A stretch of DNA of 64,000 nt from Streptomyces platensis (GTDB taxonomy: Bacteria > Actinomycetota > Actinomycetes > Streptomycetales > Streptomycetaceae), in NCBI RefSeq assembly GCF_008704855.1, contig NZ_CP023691.1, forward strand, positions 5,890,001 through 5,954,000. Direction: 5' to 3'. Below, in pieces: positions 42,697-52,269 of this stretch. The notes beneath the pieces are model-generated. The model made no database searches, had not been told where the DNA came from, and saw only the letters and a program-made list of their open reading frames with translations. The translations under genes and the position numbers were made by a program. Numbering within the stretch: position 1 is the first letter of the stretch; each line of letters opens with the position of its first letter.

Positions 42697-45108
42697 ATGG
42701 CTTCGACGTCCACACCGCTCACTCTGCCTGTGCTGCCTCTCGATGACGAGGTCGTGCTCCCCGGCATGGTGGTGCCGCTGGACCTGTCCGACGCGGACGT
42801 ACGGGCAGCGGTGGAGGCCGCCCAGGCCGCCGCCTCCTCGGGTAACAAACCGCGGGTGCTGCTTGTGCCCCGCATCGACGGGAAGTACGCGGCGATCGGC
42901 ACGCTCGGACGGATCGAGCAGGTCGGGCGGCTGTCCGACGGCGATCCCGGCGCGCTGATCCGCGGCCTGGGCCGGGTGCGGATCGGTTCCGGCACCACCG
43001 GCCCCGGGGCCGCCCTCTGGGTGGAGGGCACCACCGTCGAGGAGACGGTCCCCGAGCCCCTGCCCGGTGCGGTGGCCGAACTCGCCACGGAATACAAGGC
43101 GCTGGCCACCAGCTGGCTGCGCAAGCGCGGCGCCTGGCAGGTCGTCGACCGCGTCCAGCAGATCGAGGATGTGCCGACGCTCGCCGACAACTCCGGCTAC
43201 TCGCCGTTCCTGACCACCGAACAGAAGATCCGGCTGCTGGAGACCACCGATCCGGTCGCCCGCCTGAAGTACGCGACCGAGACGCTGCGCGAGCACCTCG
43301 CCGAGCAGGACGTCGCCGAGTCCATCGCCAAGGACGTCCAGGAAGGCGTCGACAAGCAGCAGCGGGAGTTCCTGCTGCGGCGCCAGCTGGAGGCGGTCCG
43401 CAAGGAGCTGGCAGAGCTCAACGGCGATCCGGAGGACGAGGGCGACGACTACCGCGCCCGCGTCGAGGCCGCCGATCTGCCCGAGGACGTCCGCAAGGCC
43501 GCCCTCAAGGAGGTCGACAAGCTGGAGCGGTCCAGCGACCAGAGCCCCGAGGGCTCCTGGATCCGCACCTGGCTGGACACCGTCCTCGAACTCCCGTGGA
43601 ACGAACGGACCGAGGACGCCTACGACATCGCCGGCGCCAAGGAGATCCTGGACGCCGACCACTCCGGTCTGGAGGACGTCAAGGAGCGGATCACCGAATA
43701 CCTGGCCGTCCGCAAGCGCCGGACCGAGCGGGGACTCGGGCTCGTGGGTGGCCGTCGCGGTGGCGCCGTGTTGGCGCTCGTCGGGCCGCCGGGGGTCGGA
43801 AAGACGTCGCTCGGCACATCCGTCGCCCGGGCCATGGGCCGGAAGTTCGTCCGGGTCGCGCTCGGCGGCGTCCGGGACGAGGCGGAGATCCGTGGCCACC
43901 GCCGTACGTATGTCGGCGCGCTGCCCGGCCGGATCGTCCGGGCCATCAAGGAAGCCGGGTCGATGAACCCGGTCGTCCTCCTCGACGAGATCGACAAGGT
44001 GGGCTCCGACTTCCGGGGCGACCCGGCCGCCGCCCTCCTGGAAGTCCTGGACCCGGCGCAGAACCACACCTTCCGCGACCACTACCTGGAGGTCGAACTC
44101 GACCTCAGCGATGTGGTCTTCCTGGCCACCGCCAATGTCCTCGAAGCCATCCCCGAGCCGCTGCTCGACCGTATGGAGCTGGTCCGGCTGGACGGCTACA
44201 CGGAGGACGAGAAGGTCGTCATCGCCCGGGACCATCTGCTGCCCCGCCAGCTGGAGCGGGCCGGTCTGGAGCCCGGCGAGGTGACCCTGGAGGACGGGGC
44301 GCTGCGCAAGCTGGCCGGCGAATACACCCGCGAGGCGGGCGTACGGAACCTGGAGCGCGCGGTCGCCAGGCTGCTGCGCAAGGTCGCCGCACAGCACGAA
44401 CTGGGGGAGCGGGAGCTGCCGTTCACGGTCGGCACGGACCAGCTGCGCCCGCTGATCGGGCGGCCGCACCACACCCCCGAGTCGGCCCAGGACCCGGCCG
44501 AGCGGCGCACCGCGGTGCCCGGCGTGGTCACCGGCCTCGCGGTCACCGGCGCCGGCGGCGATGTGCTCTACGTGGAGGCCTCGCTCGCCGATCCGGAGAC
44601 CGGCGCGTCCGGGCTCCAGCTGACCGGCCAGCTCGGCGAGGTGATGAAGGAGTCCGCGCATATCGCGCTGTCGTTCCTGCGCTCCCACGGCGCGGAACTG
44701 GAGCTCCCGGTCGCCGACCTGAAGGAGCGCGGAGTGCATCTGCACGTACCGGCGGGCGCCGTTCCCAAGGACGGGCCGAGCGCGGGCGTGACGATGACGA
44801 CGGCGCTGGCCTCGCTGCTGTCGGGCCGGCAGGTCCGGCCGGATGTGGCGATGACCGGTGAGGTCTCGCTGACCGGGCGGGTGCTGCCGATCGGCGGCGT
44901 CAAGCAGAAGCTGCTGGCGGCGCACCGGGCCGGCATCGGCACCGTCATCATCCCGAAGCGCAACGAACCGGACCTGGACGACGTGCCGGCCGAGATCCTC
45001 GACGCCCTGGAGGTCCACCCGGTCGCCGATGTCCGCCAGGTGCTGGAGCTGGCACTGACACCGGCGTCGAACGGGGCCGTGCCGGAGGTGGCCCCCCTCA
45101 GCGCCTGA
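42697..45108 (+). CDS. lon: ATP-dependent Lon protease
   Basis: An 803-residue LonA protease that degrades misfolded and regulatory proteins. The N-terminal substrate domain begins LPLDDEVVLPGMVVPL; Walker A is GPPGVGKTS (363-371), Walker B is PVVLLDEIDKVG, and the protease dyad is Ser695 in KDGPSAGVTM with Lys738 in GGVKQK. The order and spacing match E. coli Lon (Ser679/Lys722). The ATG follows GGGGAG. A HAIR-like operator directly upstream implies heat-shock control by HspR. A hairpin follows the gene. Confidence 0.97.
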   Translation: MASTSTPLTLPVLPLDDEVVLPGMVVPLDLSDADVRAAVEAAQAAASSGNKPRVLLVPRIDGKYAAIGTLGRIEQVGRLSDGDPGALIRGLGRVRIGSGTTGPGAALWVEGTTVEETVPEPLPGAVAELATEYKALATSWLRKRGAWQVVDRVQQIEDVPTLADNSGYSPFLTTEQKIRLLETTDPVARLKYATETLREHLAEQDVAESIAKDVQEGVDKQQREFLLRRQLEAVRKELAELNGDPEDEGDDYRARVEAADLPEDVRKAALKEVDKLERSSDQSPEGSWIRTWLDTVLELPWNERTEDAYDIAGAKEILDADHSGLEDVKERITEYLAVRKRRTERGLGLVGGRRGGAVLALVGPPGVGKTSLGTSVARAMGRKFVRVALGGVRDEAEIRGHRRTYVGALPGRIVRAIKEAGSMNPVVLLDEIDKVGSDFRGDPAAALLEVLDPAQNHTFRDHYLEVELDLSDVVFLATANVLEAIPEPLLDRMELVRLDGYTEDEKVVIARDHLLPRQLERAGLEPGEVTLEDGALRKLAGEYTREAGVRNLERAVARLLRKVAAQHELGERELPFTVGTDQLRPLIGRPHHTPESAQDPAERRTAVPGVVTGLAVTGAGGDVLYVEASLADPETGASGLQLTGQLGEVMKESAHIALSFLRSHGAELELPVADLKERGVHLHVPAGAVPKDGPSAGVTMTTALASLLSGRQVRPDVAMTGEVSLTGRVLPIGGVKQKLLAAHRAGIGTVIIPKRNEPDLDDVPAEILDALEVHPVADVRQVLELALTPASNGAVPEVAPLSA

Positions 45109-45117
45109 ACCCCGCAC

Positions 45118-45153
45118 AGCGGCCGGTGCTCCCGTAGGGGAACACCGGCCGCT
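45118..45153. terminator. Bidirectional terminator between lon and the lysozyme gene
   Basis: 11-bp perfect outer arms (AGCGGCCGGTG / CACCGGCCGCT) extend partly into the loop; the hairpin lies midway between convergent genes. Confidence 0.8.
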
Positions 45154-45169
45154 CGCTGCGGGAACCCGC

Positions 45170-46027
45170 TCAGCCGTTCGCCAGCGCGCGGAGACGGTCC
45201 AGCGCGCCGTTGAAGCGGTTGTGGTCACCGACCGTCGGGCCGGACGAGGTGTACTGCCAGATGGTGTGGAAGCCCCAGCCGGCCGGGAGTTCACCGGCCG
45301 AGGAGCCGTAGCGCGGAATCCACAGGGGGTTGACGGCGCCGAAGGCGGCGGAGTTGCCGGTGCACTGTTTCCACCAGTTGGTGGAGGTGTAGAGGACGGC
45401 GTCCCGGCCGGTGCGCGCCTTGTACGTGGCGAACCAGTCCTTCATCCAGTTGACCAGCCCGGCCGCGCTCAGCCCGTAACAGGTCGCCCCGTAGGGGTTG
45501 TACTCCATGTCGAGCGCGCCGGGCAGCGTCCTGCCGTCCTTGGACCAGCCGCCGCCGTGGTCGGCGAAGTACTTGGCCTGGGCGGCGCCGCTGGAGGTGT
45601 CGGGGGTGGCGAAGTGGTAGGCGCCGCGGATCATCCCGGTGCCGTAGGAGCCGTTGTACTGCTGCGCGAAGTACGGGTTGGTGTAGCTGGTGGACTCCGT
45701 CGCCTTGACATAGGCGAAGCGGACACCGCTGTTCCAGAGGGTCGACCAGGCGACGTTGCCGTTGTGGCTGCTGACGTCCACCCCTTCGACGGAGGCGAGC
45801 GGGGCGGCCGGCGGTGCGCCGCCGGCCGCCGTGCCCTCGTGCCGGGCGATCTGGGAACCGGCCCAGTCCTGTCCGGGGTGGCTGGGTTCCGGTGCGCGCT
45901 TCGCGGCCGCGGCGCCGGCGGTGCCGGGCAGGGCGAGGAGGAGGGAGACGAGGGTGAGCAGGATCCCGGCCACGGTCGCGAGGGAGCGTGCGGGGCGGTG
46001 GGGGGAGCCGGATCTGAGCACGGACAT
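45170..46027 (-). CDS. Secreted GH25 lysozyme (muramidase)
   Basis: A 285-residue secreted Chalaropsis-type muramidase. Residues 1-38 form a long signal peptide (basic start, then LATVAGILLTLVSLLLALPGTAGA). The catalytic domain starts at EGVDVSSHNGNVAW; the acidic catalytic residues are in GVDVSSH and GALDMEYNPYGATCYG, and it ends in GFHTIWQYTSSGPTVGDHNRFNG. It cleaves the MurNAc-GlcNAc bond, probably in peptidoglycan turnover or competition. Two cysteines (ATCYG, KQCTG) likely form a disulfide. It is divergent from the MarR gene. Confidence 0.93.
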   Translation of the reverse strand: MSVLRSGSPHRPARSLATVAGILLTLVSLLLALPGTAGAAAAKRAPEPSHPGQDWAGSQIARHEGTAAGGAPPAAPLASVEGVDVSSHNGNVAWSTLWNSGVRFAYVKATESTSYTNPYFAQQYNGSYGTGMIRGAYHFATPDTSSGAAQAKYFADHGGGWSKDGRTLPGALDMEYNPYGATCYGLSAAGLVNWMKDWFATYKARTGRDAVLYTSTNWWKQCTGNSAAFGAVNPLWIPRYGSSAGELPAGWGFHTIWQYTSSGPTVGDHNRFNGALDRLRALANG

Positions 46028-46297
46028 ACGTGCCTCCGAAGATCTCGGTGGATGACCTGAGGGGGGAGGTGCTGACGGCATGGCGCAGGCGTGCTGACAC
46101 GGATGTGCGAGGTGCATGACGCCGCGGCGGGATACCCGGGCCGCTTGGTATGGCCATGCCAGAAATGACGATACGCGCGTAGACCGAGGTGACAAAAGAG
46201 GGTCCGTGGGCTGCCGTTGGTCTAATCCTGCGAAATACTGGCCGAGCTGCGGCTTCGACCGCCGCCGGCAGAAACTTTCAGGTGAGGAAACGCGGGA

Positions 46298-46801
46298 ATG
46301 GGCGCTGACGTGCACAACACCGGAGCCGATGACACGACGGCGGACGGTGAGCCGACTGGTGTGGACCACGTATTTCTCGCCCTGGAACGGGAATTGGCGG
46401 TATTTCTCCGCCGTGCCCGGGCCTCTTCCGGCGAACTGGCACGAGAGGTGCATCCCGACCTGGAACCCGCCGCGTACGGCCTCCTCGTACGGCTGGCGGA
46501 CGCCGGCGCCCAGCGCGCCACCGACCTCGCCGGCTACTTCGGGGTCGGCAAGGCCACGATGAGCCGCCAGCTGCACGCCCTGGAGAAGCTCGGCCTCGTC
46601 GCCCGCGAACCGGACCCGGCGGACGGCCGCGCGGTCCTGGTGCGCCTCACCGGGGAGGGCCGCGAACGCTTCACCCGCGTCCGCACCGGCCGCCGCGCCC
46701 GGTACGCCCGCCGCCTGGCCTCCTGGGACCGCGGCGAGGTCGCCGAACTCGCCCGTCTGCTGCACCGGCTGAACGCGGAGCAGGAGGGCGACGAGGTGTA
46801 G
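46298..46801 (+). CDS. MarR-family transcriptional regulator
   Basis: A 167-residue MarR protein. The winged helix reads AAYGLLVRLADAGAQRATDLAGYFGVGKATMSRQLHALEKLGLVAREPDPADGRAVLVRLTGEG, flanked by N- and C-terminal dimerisation helices. A disordered acidic stretch of about 20 residues precedes it. The ATG has a GTGAGG-type ribosome site at long spacing. It is divergent from the lysozyme gene (270-bp spacer), but no clear operator symmetry was found. The ligand is unknown. Confidence 0.9.
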   Translation: MGADVHNTGADDTTADGEPTGVDHVFLALERELAVFLRRARASSGELAREVHPDLEPAAYGLLVRLADAGAQRATDLAGYFGVGKATMSRQLHALEKLGLVAREPDPADGRAVLVRLTGEGRERFTRVRTGRRARYARRLASWDRGEVAELARLLHRLNAEQEGDEV

Positions 46802-46952
46802 GGCGCGTCCGCAGAGTCCCGTCCGGCTCGCGCGGACACCGGCACCTCACCGCATCCGTCCTGGCCACAGCCGTGATGGCCGCCGCCGGACCCGCACCGC
46901 CGCGAGGCCGTTCCCACCTGGCGGGAAAACATGCCCGGCCCGTCCGTGGTTG

Positions 46953-47798
46953 TCACGGCGCCACAAAAATCACCGCCGCATCGTCCCGCGCCTTGCCGCG
47001 CGGAAACGCCGCGCACGCCGGGTCCGCCGCCTCCGCGGCCCGCACCCGGTCGATCAGCGCCTGCGGGCCCTGTCCGGACACCAGGGCCACACAGTCCGCC
47101 CAGGACCCTTCCCGGAAGACCTCCACCCAGCGGCTCGCACCGTCGCTGAGCGCGGTCAGGGAGCGGACATCGGCGCGCGGGGTACTGCCGGTCACCGCGC
47201 GGGCGGCCACCGCCGGATCGGCGGCCGCGGTGAAGAAGCCGCCCTCCGCGTTGCGCAGCGCCTCGACCGCCCGGCCGTACTCCCGGCCCGCCGCGGCCCG
47301 TTCCGCCGAGCCGCGGGGCAGCGCCCGTACGGCGGCCCGCAGCTCCCGGACCGCGGGCGGCAGTTCGTCCAGCCGCGGGTCGAGCACCGGATCCACCGAG
47401 CCGTCGGCCCGTTCCAGCAGCAGCACCGAATCGGACAGGACGAGGTGCTCGACGGTGACCCCGGACCATCGCGCGGCGATCACGGTTGCCTGCGGAGTGC
47501 GGACGTGAGAAAGGTCACAGGAGTCCCGGTGGTCGTCGGCCGTCCGGGAGATGGCCGCGGCGAGAGCCTCAGCCAGCGTCATATCCCGGTGTGAAACCGA
47601 CAGTTCGAGCATTGCGCCGCCGAGCCGCGCGGTGAACCACGGCACCCCGTGGACGCAGCCGTAGTCCTCCTCCGGTGGCGTCACGCCGTCCAGCAGGACC
47701 AGAGCTCCGCCCCGGCCGGAAGCCGGCAGGGCTACCGATGCGTAGTCCTCGTTTGGGTGTTGGGGGTCGCCCGGCTCGGTGGCGAGTGCGATGTGCAT
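46953..47798 (-). CDS. PP2C-like phosphatase-fold protein
   Basis: A 281-residue protein of PP2C-like fold. The N-terminal block MHIALATEPGDPQHPNEDYASV holds the NEDY motif for the first metal aspartate position. Later come ALVLLDGV (DG metal motif), VEHLVLSDSVLLLERADG, LTALSDGASRW and KARDDAAVIFVAP, the terminal DD metal motif. Most metal ligands are present, so it may be an active serine/threonine phosphatase, although Glu replaces a usual Asp. Soluble. It stands alone between MarR and the conservon. Confidence 0.75.
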   Translation of the reverse strand: MHIALATEPGDPQHPNEDYASVALPASGRGGALVLLDGVTPPEEDYGCVHGVPWFTARLGGAMLELSVSHRDMTLAEALAAAISRTADDHRDSCDLSHVRTPQATVIAARWSGVTVEHLVLSDSVLLLERADGSVDPVLDPRLDELPPAVRELRAAVRALPRGSAERAAAGREYGRAVEALRNAEGGFFTAAADPAVAARAVTGSTPRADVRSLTALSDGASRWVEVFREGSWADCVALVSGQGPQALIDRVRAAEAADPACAAFPRGKARDDAAVIFVAP

Positions 47799-48260
47799 AC
47801 CCGGAAGTCTGCCGGAGGCGGGGGTCACGGCCCGGCCGGCGGGCGCCCGCGGCGGCGTCGGAGGCCGGGCGGGGTGGGGGCTTACCGACGGTAGGAGCCC
47901 CCGGGCCGGCGGCGTGCGGGCGGGCATCTTTCCAGGACCGGGACGCATCTCCAAACCCGTTCGGGGGTTGCGCGGGCTCGCGGCCGAAAACACCGGCGCA
48001 CGGAAGTTGATGGTCAAACTCCGAGTGATGTTCACTCGTTCAGGTGGCCGGGCATGTGTTGCCGAGCCACTGCGCGGCGCCGGTGGAATGGTCGTTGCCC
48101 GAATCATGGGGTGAGGTCGGGACATCGTCGCGACGCGCAGAGCCGGGCTGTTTCCCTTCGCGGAAGTGTGCGCTGCTGCGGTCTTCGCGCAGGTCCGCTC
48201 CGCGAGCGGAGAGCGAGCCGGGTCCGCGACGCCATTTGGGCGTGAGCAGGCGAGACAGGA
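47799..48260. promoter_or_regulatory. Divergent spacer upstream of the conservon
   Basis: About 460 bases without a supportable gene, between the PP2C-like gene and cvnA. It contains a 17-bp perfect palindrome, CGAGTGA-TGT-TCACTCG (48022-48038), about 220 bases before cvnA. Promoters for both sides must lie here; none was pinned down. Confidence 0.45.
48022..48038. promoter_or_regulatory. 17-bp palindrome upstream of cvnA
   Basis: Seven-base perfect arms CGAGTGA / TCACTCG around TGT. The AGTGA...TCACT arrangement resembles the early AGTgA-n-TCACc description of BldD targets, but does not fit the later TnAC..GTnA consensus, so the binding protein is open. Confidence 0.4.
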
Positions 48261-51200
48261 ATGCGAGCAGCGGTGCGGAAGATGCGGCTTCGAGGCGGCG
48301 CAGGGAAGCCGGGTTCACCGGCCGGTTCGATCCCGGGACCGGGATCGGCTCCTGGTAAGGGTCCCGACGCGAAGGGCGGTCCGGACGCGACGGGCCGTGG
48401 CGAGAGCCCCACGGGACGGCGTCCCGCGCGGGTGCGCAATCGGCTCGTCGGGGCGGTGGCCGTCGTGGCCGCCGCTGTCATCGGCTCCGGCGTCCCCGGT
48501 CTGACGGCGACCGCCGACGAGGCCAACACCGGCCAGCAGCTGGTCGATCTGGCCGAACTGAACGCCCGAGCCATCGCGCTCGCGCACTCCCTCGCCGATG
48601 AACGCGACGGTATGACCGCGTATGCCGCCACCGGGCGGGGCGGCCGGACCGCCCCGAGGGCGGGCGCCGCCGGGGCCGACGCGGCCGCGGCCTCCCGGGC
48701 CCAGCGCACCCGTGTGGACCGGCAGATCGACGAGCTGCGCTCCGAGGCCCAGGACGCCACGGGCGACACCGCCGTGTACCGGGCCGCCGCCAAGGCGCTG
48801 GCCGCCCTGCCGCAAACCCGTCAAAAGGCGCTGTCCGGGCCCACATCGGCCGAGCAGATCTACGGCGCCTATACCGAGGCACTCCAGGCACTCGGTGCGA
48901 TCAGCGACGACATCGCCCGCCAACTGCCGGCCCGCGCGGACTCCGCCGATGCCGACACCCGCGCGCTGCCCGTCCTCGGCCGCGCCACCGAACAGGCCGC
49001 GGGCACCCGCGCGCTGCTGCTCGCCGGGCTCGGCGCGGGCGGCAGCCAGCCCCGGCTGACCGCCCTGGCCCAGGTCGCCCACCTCCGCGAACAGGGCGCG
49101 CTGGGCGACTTCCAGCAGACCGCGAGCCAGGCCGCCCGGGACCGCTACGACCGCACCGTCACCGGCGCGGACGTCAACACCGCCGAGCGCTATCTGACCC
49201 GGCTGACCGACCAGCCCCGGCTGGACGCCCTCGATCTGCGGCTCAACCACCGGCGGGTCCAGCAGACCCTCACCACCCGCCTCGGTCTGATGCGGGGCGT
49301 CGAATCCGCCATGGCCACCGCCGACATCCAGCGGCTCGGTGCGCTGCGCGACGACGAGGTGACGGAGCTGGAGATCCGCATCGGTCTGGAAGCGCTGTGC
49401 CTGCTGCTGGCCGTCGGTGCCGGGGTGTGGGCCGCCCGCTCGCTGACCCAGCCGCTCGCGGCGCTGCGGATCGGCGCCAAGCGGGTGGCCGAGGACCCCG
49501 CGCACGAGGAGCCCATCACCTACAAGGGCCGCAACGACGAATTCGCCGCCGCCGTACGGTCCGTCAACGCGCTGCACGCCCAGGTCGGCGAGCTGGCGCG
49601 GCGCACCTCCGAGCTGGAGGGCGAGCGCAAGCGGCTGGTCGGCGGCCGGCAGCGGCTGGTCGCCGAGCGCGAGGTGCTCCAGGAGCAGGGCGAGACGCTC
49701 AAGGAGGAGATCGCCGATCTCACCGAGCGGCTGGCGGCCCTGCACAGCGGGGTGCACGGCCGGTTCGTCAACCTCTCGCTGCGCACTCTCGGGCTCGTGG
49801 AGCGCCAGCTCGGCGTCATCGAGTCGCTGGAGGAGAGCGAGCAGGACCCGGAGCGGCTGGAAACCCTCTTCAAGCTGGACCACTTCGCCGCGCGGATGCG
49901 CCGTAACAGCGAGAATCTCCTCGTCCTCGCGGGCGCGGAACAGCACAGCACCAACCACCAGGGCCCGGTGCCGCTGCTGGACGTGCTGCGCGCCGCGATC
50001 AGCGAGATCGAGCGCTACGACCGGGTGCGCATCCAGTCGCTGCCGCCGCACTCGCAGGTCGCCGGGTTCGCTGCGGACGACCTCAGCCACCTGGTCGCCG
50101 AACTCCTGGAGAACGCCACCGGGTTCTCGCCGCCGAACGCCCATGTGGAGCTGTCCGGCTGGCTGCTGGAGAGCGGTGAGGTCATGCTCTCGGTCCAGGA
50201 CGAGGGCATAGGGATGACCTCGGAGCGGATGGCCGAGCTCAACGAGCGGCTGGCGGACGTCGACGCCGCCTCGTCCTCGGAGACCATCGACGAGGCGCTG
50301 GGCCTCGGGCTGTACGTCGTGGTGCGGCTGGCCGCCCGGCACGGCGTCCGGGTCCAGCTGCGGGACGCCAAGCAGGGCGGCGTCACCGCCGTCGTCGTGC
50401 TGCCCGGCTCGATCCTGCCCACCCGCCCGGCCCCGTCGGCCGCCCCGGCCACCGCGTCCCGGGACGTGGCACACACCCCGAGCCTGCCCGGCTCGGTCGC
50501 CGAGGCGAACTCCAACGCGCTGCCGACCCGGGCCGCGCGGCCCGAACCGGCGGCGGAGGAGGGCGCTGCGGCCCCCACCGCGCCCCCGGCCCAGGGCGCG
50601 CCGGGCACCGACGGGCCCGACGCCGCACCGGCCACCGGCCAGCAGGGCACCCCGGGCGCGGACCCGGCGCCCGTCGCCGACCCGTTCGTCGCCGCAGCGG
50701 AACGCGCTATCGACGCCGCCGGACTCGGCGCCCCGGACGAACCCGCCCCGGCGCCCGCCGTGCAGCAGCCGTCCGGCCCCACCACCCACGCCGCGTCCCA
50801 AGCGAGCCCGTACGGCCCCGAGTCGCCCGGCCCGTACGGTGCCACCACCAGCGGCAGCGGCGAGCACGTACGGCCTGAGGAGGAGCCGCGCCCGGCCGCC
50901 GACCCGGCGCCCAAGGGCACCGGCCGGCACGCCGCCCCGGCCGCCGGGCCCACCGCGTCCGACGCGCCCGCGGCCGACCCGTACGCCATCGGTCCGGACC
51001 AGCACACGCATGCCGGGACGGACGCGGCACCCACGGACGCGGTGGCACCCGCCGACGCGTCCCCGGCCGGTACACCGGCCGACCCACAGACCGCTGCCGC
51101 CCCGTCCGCGGGGAAGCAGCGGACGACCATGGGGCTGCCCAAGCGCACGCCCAAGGTCGTGGCGCAGCAACAGGCGCCCGCCGCCCCGCGCAAGAGCGGA

Positions 51201-51383
51201 GCGGCCAACGCCGAGGCGCTGCGGCGCCGGCTCGGCGGATTTCAGGCGGGGGCGCGAGTCGGCCGACGTGACGTCGAGGCCGAGATCGCGGAACGTACAA
51301 CGGAGCAGACCATCCCACAGACGGACACCGACGGAGCGGGGGCCCCGGGAGAGAGCCACGTTGTCGAGGAGGCACGCGATTGA
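48261..51383 (+). CDS. cvnA: Conservon sensor kinase-like protein CvnA (nitrate/nitrite-sensing domain type)
   Basis: A 1040-residue membrane sensor. A basic, disordered N-terminus precedes a first membrane helix (about 56-78). The extracytoplasmic part resembles a nitrate/nitrite-sensing (NIT) domain, the second helix is at about 375-393, and a HAMP-like stretch follows. The kinase region has KLDHFAARMRRNSENLLVL in place of a classic H-box, then HATPase motifs HLVAELLENATGFSPP, DEGIGM and LGLGLYVVVRLA. Residues about 715-985 are Ala/Pro/Gly-rich and probably disordered. It is the first gene of a cvnABCD operon. Overlaps cvnB by four bases. Confidence 0.9.
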   Translation: MRAAVRKMRLRGGAGKPGSPAGSIPGPGSAPGKGPDAKGGPDATGRGESPTGRRPARVRNRLVGAVAVVAAAVIGSGVPGLTATADEANTGQQLVDLAELNARAIALAHSLADERDGMTAYAATGRGGRTAPRAGAAGADAAAASRAQRTRVDRQIDELRSEAQDATGDTAVYRAAAKALAALPQTRQKALSGPTSAEQIYGAYTEALQALGAISDDIARQLPARADSADADTRALPVLGRATEQAAGTRALLLAGLGAGGSQPRLTALAQVAHLREQGALGDFQQTASQAARDRYDRTVTGADVNTAERYLTRLTDQPRLDALDLRLNHRRVQQTLTTRLGLMRGVESAMATADIQRLGALRDDEVTELEIRIGLEALCLLLAVGAGVWAARSLTQPLAALRIGAKRVAEDPAHEEPITYKGRNDEFAAAVRSVNALHAQVGELARRTSELEGERKRLVGGRQRLVAEREVLQEQGETLKEEIADLTERLAALHSGVHGRFVNLSLRTLGLVERQLGVIESLEESEQDPERLETLFKLDHFAARMRRNSENLLVLAGAEQHSTNHQGPVPLLDVLRAAISEIERYDRVRIQSLPPHSQVAGFAADDLSHLVAELLENATGFSPPNAHVELSGWLLESGEVMLSVQDEGIGMTSERMAELNERLADVDAASSSETIDEALGLGLYVVVRLAARHGVRVQLRDAKQGGVTAVVVLPGSILPTRPAPSAAPATASRDVAHTPSLPGSVAEANSNALPTRAARPEPAAEEGAAAPTAPPAQGAPGTDGPDAAPATGQQGTPGADPAPVADPFVAAAERAIDAAGLGAPDEPAPAPAVQQPSGPTTHAASQASPYGPESPGPYGATTSGSGEHVRPEEEPRPAADPAPKGTGRHAAPAAGPTASDAPAADPYAIGPDQHTHAGTDAAPTDAVAPADASPAGTPADPQTAAAPSAGKQRTTMGLPKRTPKVVAQQQAPAAPRKSGAANAEALRRRLGGFQAGARVGRRDVEAEIAERTTEQTIPQTDTDGAGAPGESHVVEEARD

Positions 51384-51877
51384 AAGCGCAAGCGCCCACT
51401 GCTTATGGACAAGGCCTGAGCAGCCAGGCACAGAACCTGCACTGGCTGCTGACCAACCTGGTGGACGAGGTGCCGGGCATCCGCTCGGTCGCGGTGGTCT
51501 CCTCCGACGGTCTGCTGCTGCTGTCGTCCGACCCGGACCAGGCGGACGAGGCAGCGGCACGGCCGGACGGGGGTGACGGTCCCCGGGGGTCCAGCGCGGA
51601 CCTGGCCACCATCGTGTCCGGACTCGGCAGCCTCACCAACGGCGCCGCGAAGCTCATGGACGGCGGGCCGGTCAAGCAGACGATGATCACGATGGACGAA
51701 GGCAGCGTGTTCGTCATGTCGATCAGCGACGGTTCGCTGCTCGGCGTGCACGCCACCCCGGACTGCGACATGAACGTCATCGCCTACCACATGGCGCTGT
51801 TCGTCGGCCGGGCCGGCCATGTCCTCACCCCCGAACTCCGCAGCGAATTGCGCCAGTCGATGGAGAACGTCCAGTGA
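51380..51877 (+). CDS. cvnB: Roadblock/LC7 protein CvnB
   Basis: A 165-residue roadblock/LC7-domain protein (LHWLLTNLVDEVPGIRSVAVVSSDGLLLLSS; ...VFVMSISDGSLLGVHATPDCDMNVIAYHMALFV). This fold usually acts as GTPase-activating or -binding partner, and the GTPase CvnD is in the same operon. The start is a TTG at 51380 within the cvnA stop (TTGA overlap), behind GAGGAGG. The family length is normal. Confidence 0.93.
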   Translation: MKAQAPTAYGQGLSSQAQNLHWLLTNLVDEVPGIRSVAVVSSDGLLLLSSDPDQADEAAARPDGGDGPRGSSADLATIVSGLGSLTNGAAKLMDGGPVKQTMITMDEGSVFVMSISDGSLLGVHATPDCDMNVIAYHMALFVGRAGHVLTPELRSELRQSMENVQ

Positions 51878-52269
51878 CTAGTCCCAAACTCCCCGTACGT
51901 GGGGACCGGAAACCCGCGCGGGTGCGGCCGTACTCGCTCACCGGCGGCCGGACGCGCTTCGGCCATGTGCTGCTGGTCGAGACGTTCGTGGCGGCGCTGG
52001 AGGCGCCCGAGGAGCGCCGCGAGCTCACCTCCGGCGGCTGGGGTGACCGGGTGATGCCGGAGATGCGGGCGATCGTCGAACTGTGCCGCCGGATGCGCTC
52101 GGTCGCGGAGATCTCCGCGCTCCTCAAGATGCCGCTGGGCGTGGTCCGGGTACTGCTCAGTGACCTCGCCGACCAGGGAAAGATTCGCGTCTACGGCACC
52201 GGGCACGGCTCCGGCCGGCCCGACCGCGCGCTGCTCGAAAGGGTGCTGAGTGGACTTCACAGGCTCTGA
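51874..52269 (+). CDS. cvnC: DUF742 protein CvnC
   Basis: A 131-residue DUF742 protein. The core is RPYSLTGGRTR, then RAIVELCRRMRSVAEISALLKMPLGVVRVLLSDLADQGKIRVYG, a winged-helix-like module found only with conservons. It starts with a GTG in a four-base overlap with cvnB, and its end overlaps cvnD by 20 bases. It is thought to bind the other Cvn proteins at the membrane; its DNA binding is unproven. Confidence 0.93.
   Translation: MTSPKLPVRGDRKPARVRPYSLTGGRTRFGHVLLVETFVAALEAPEERRELTSGGWGDRVMPEMRAIVELCRRMRSVAEISALLKMPLGVVRVLLSDLADQGKIRVYGTGHGSGRPDRALLERVLSGLHRL

Noticed and set aside
42256..45294. 1012-codon open frame opposite lon
   Set aside because: Antisense shadow caused by high third-position GC; no ribosome site or domain.
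48315..51560. 1081-codon open frame opposite cvnA
   Set aside because: Antisense shadow; Gly/Arg/Val-rich composition and no motifs, while the + strand encodes a clear sensor kinase.
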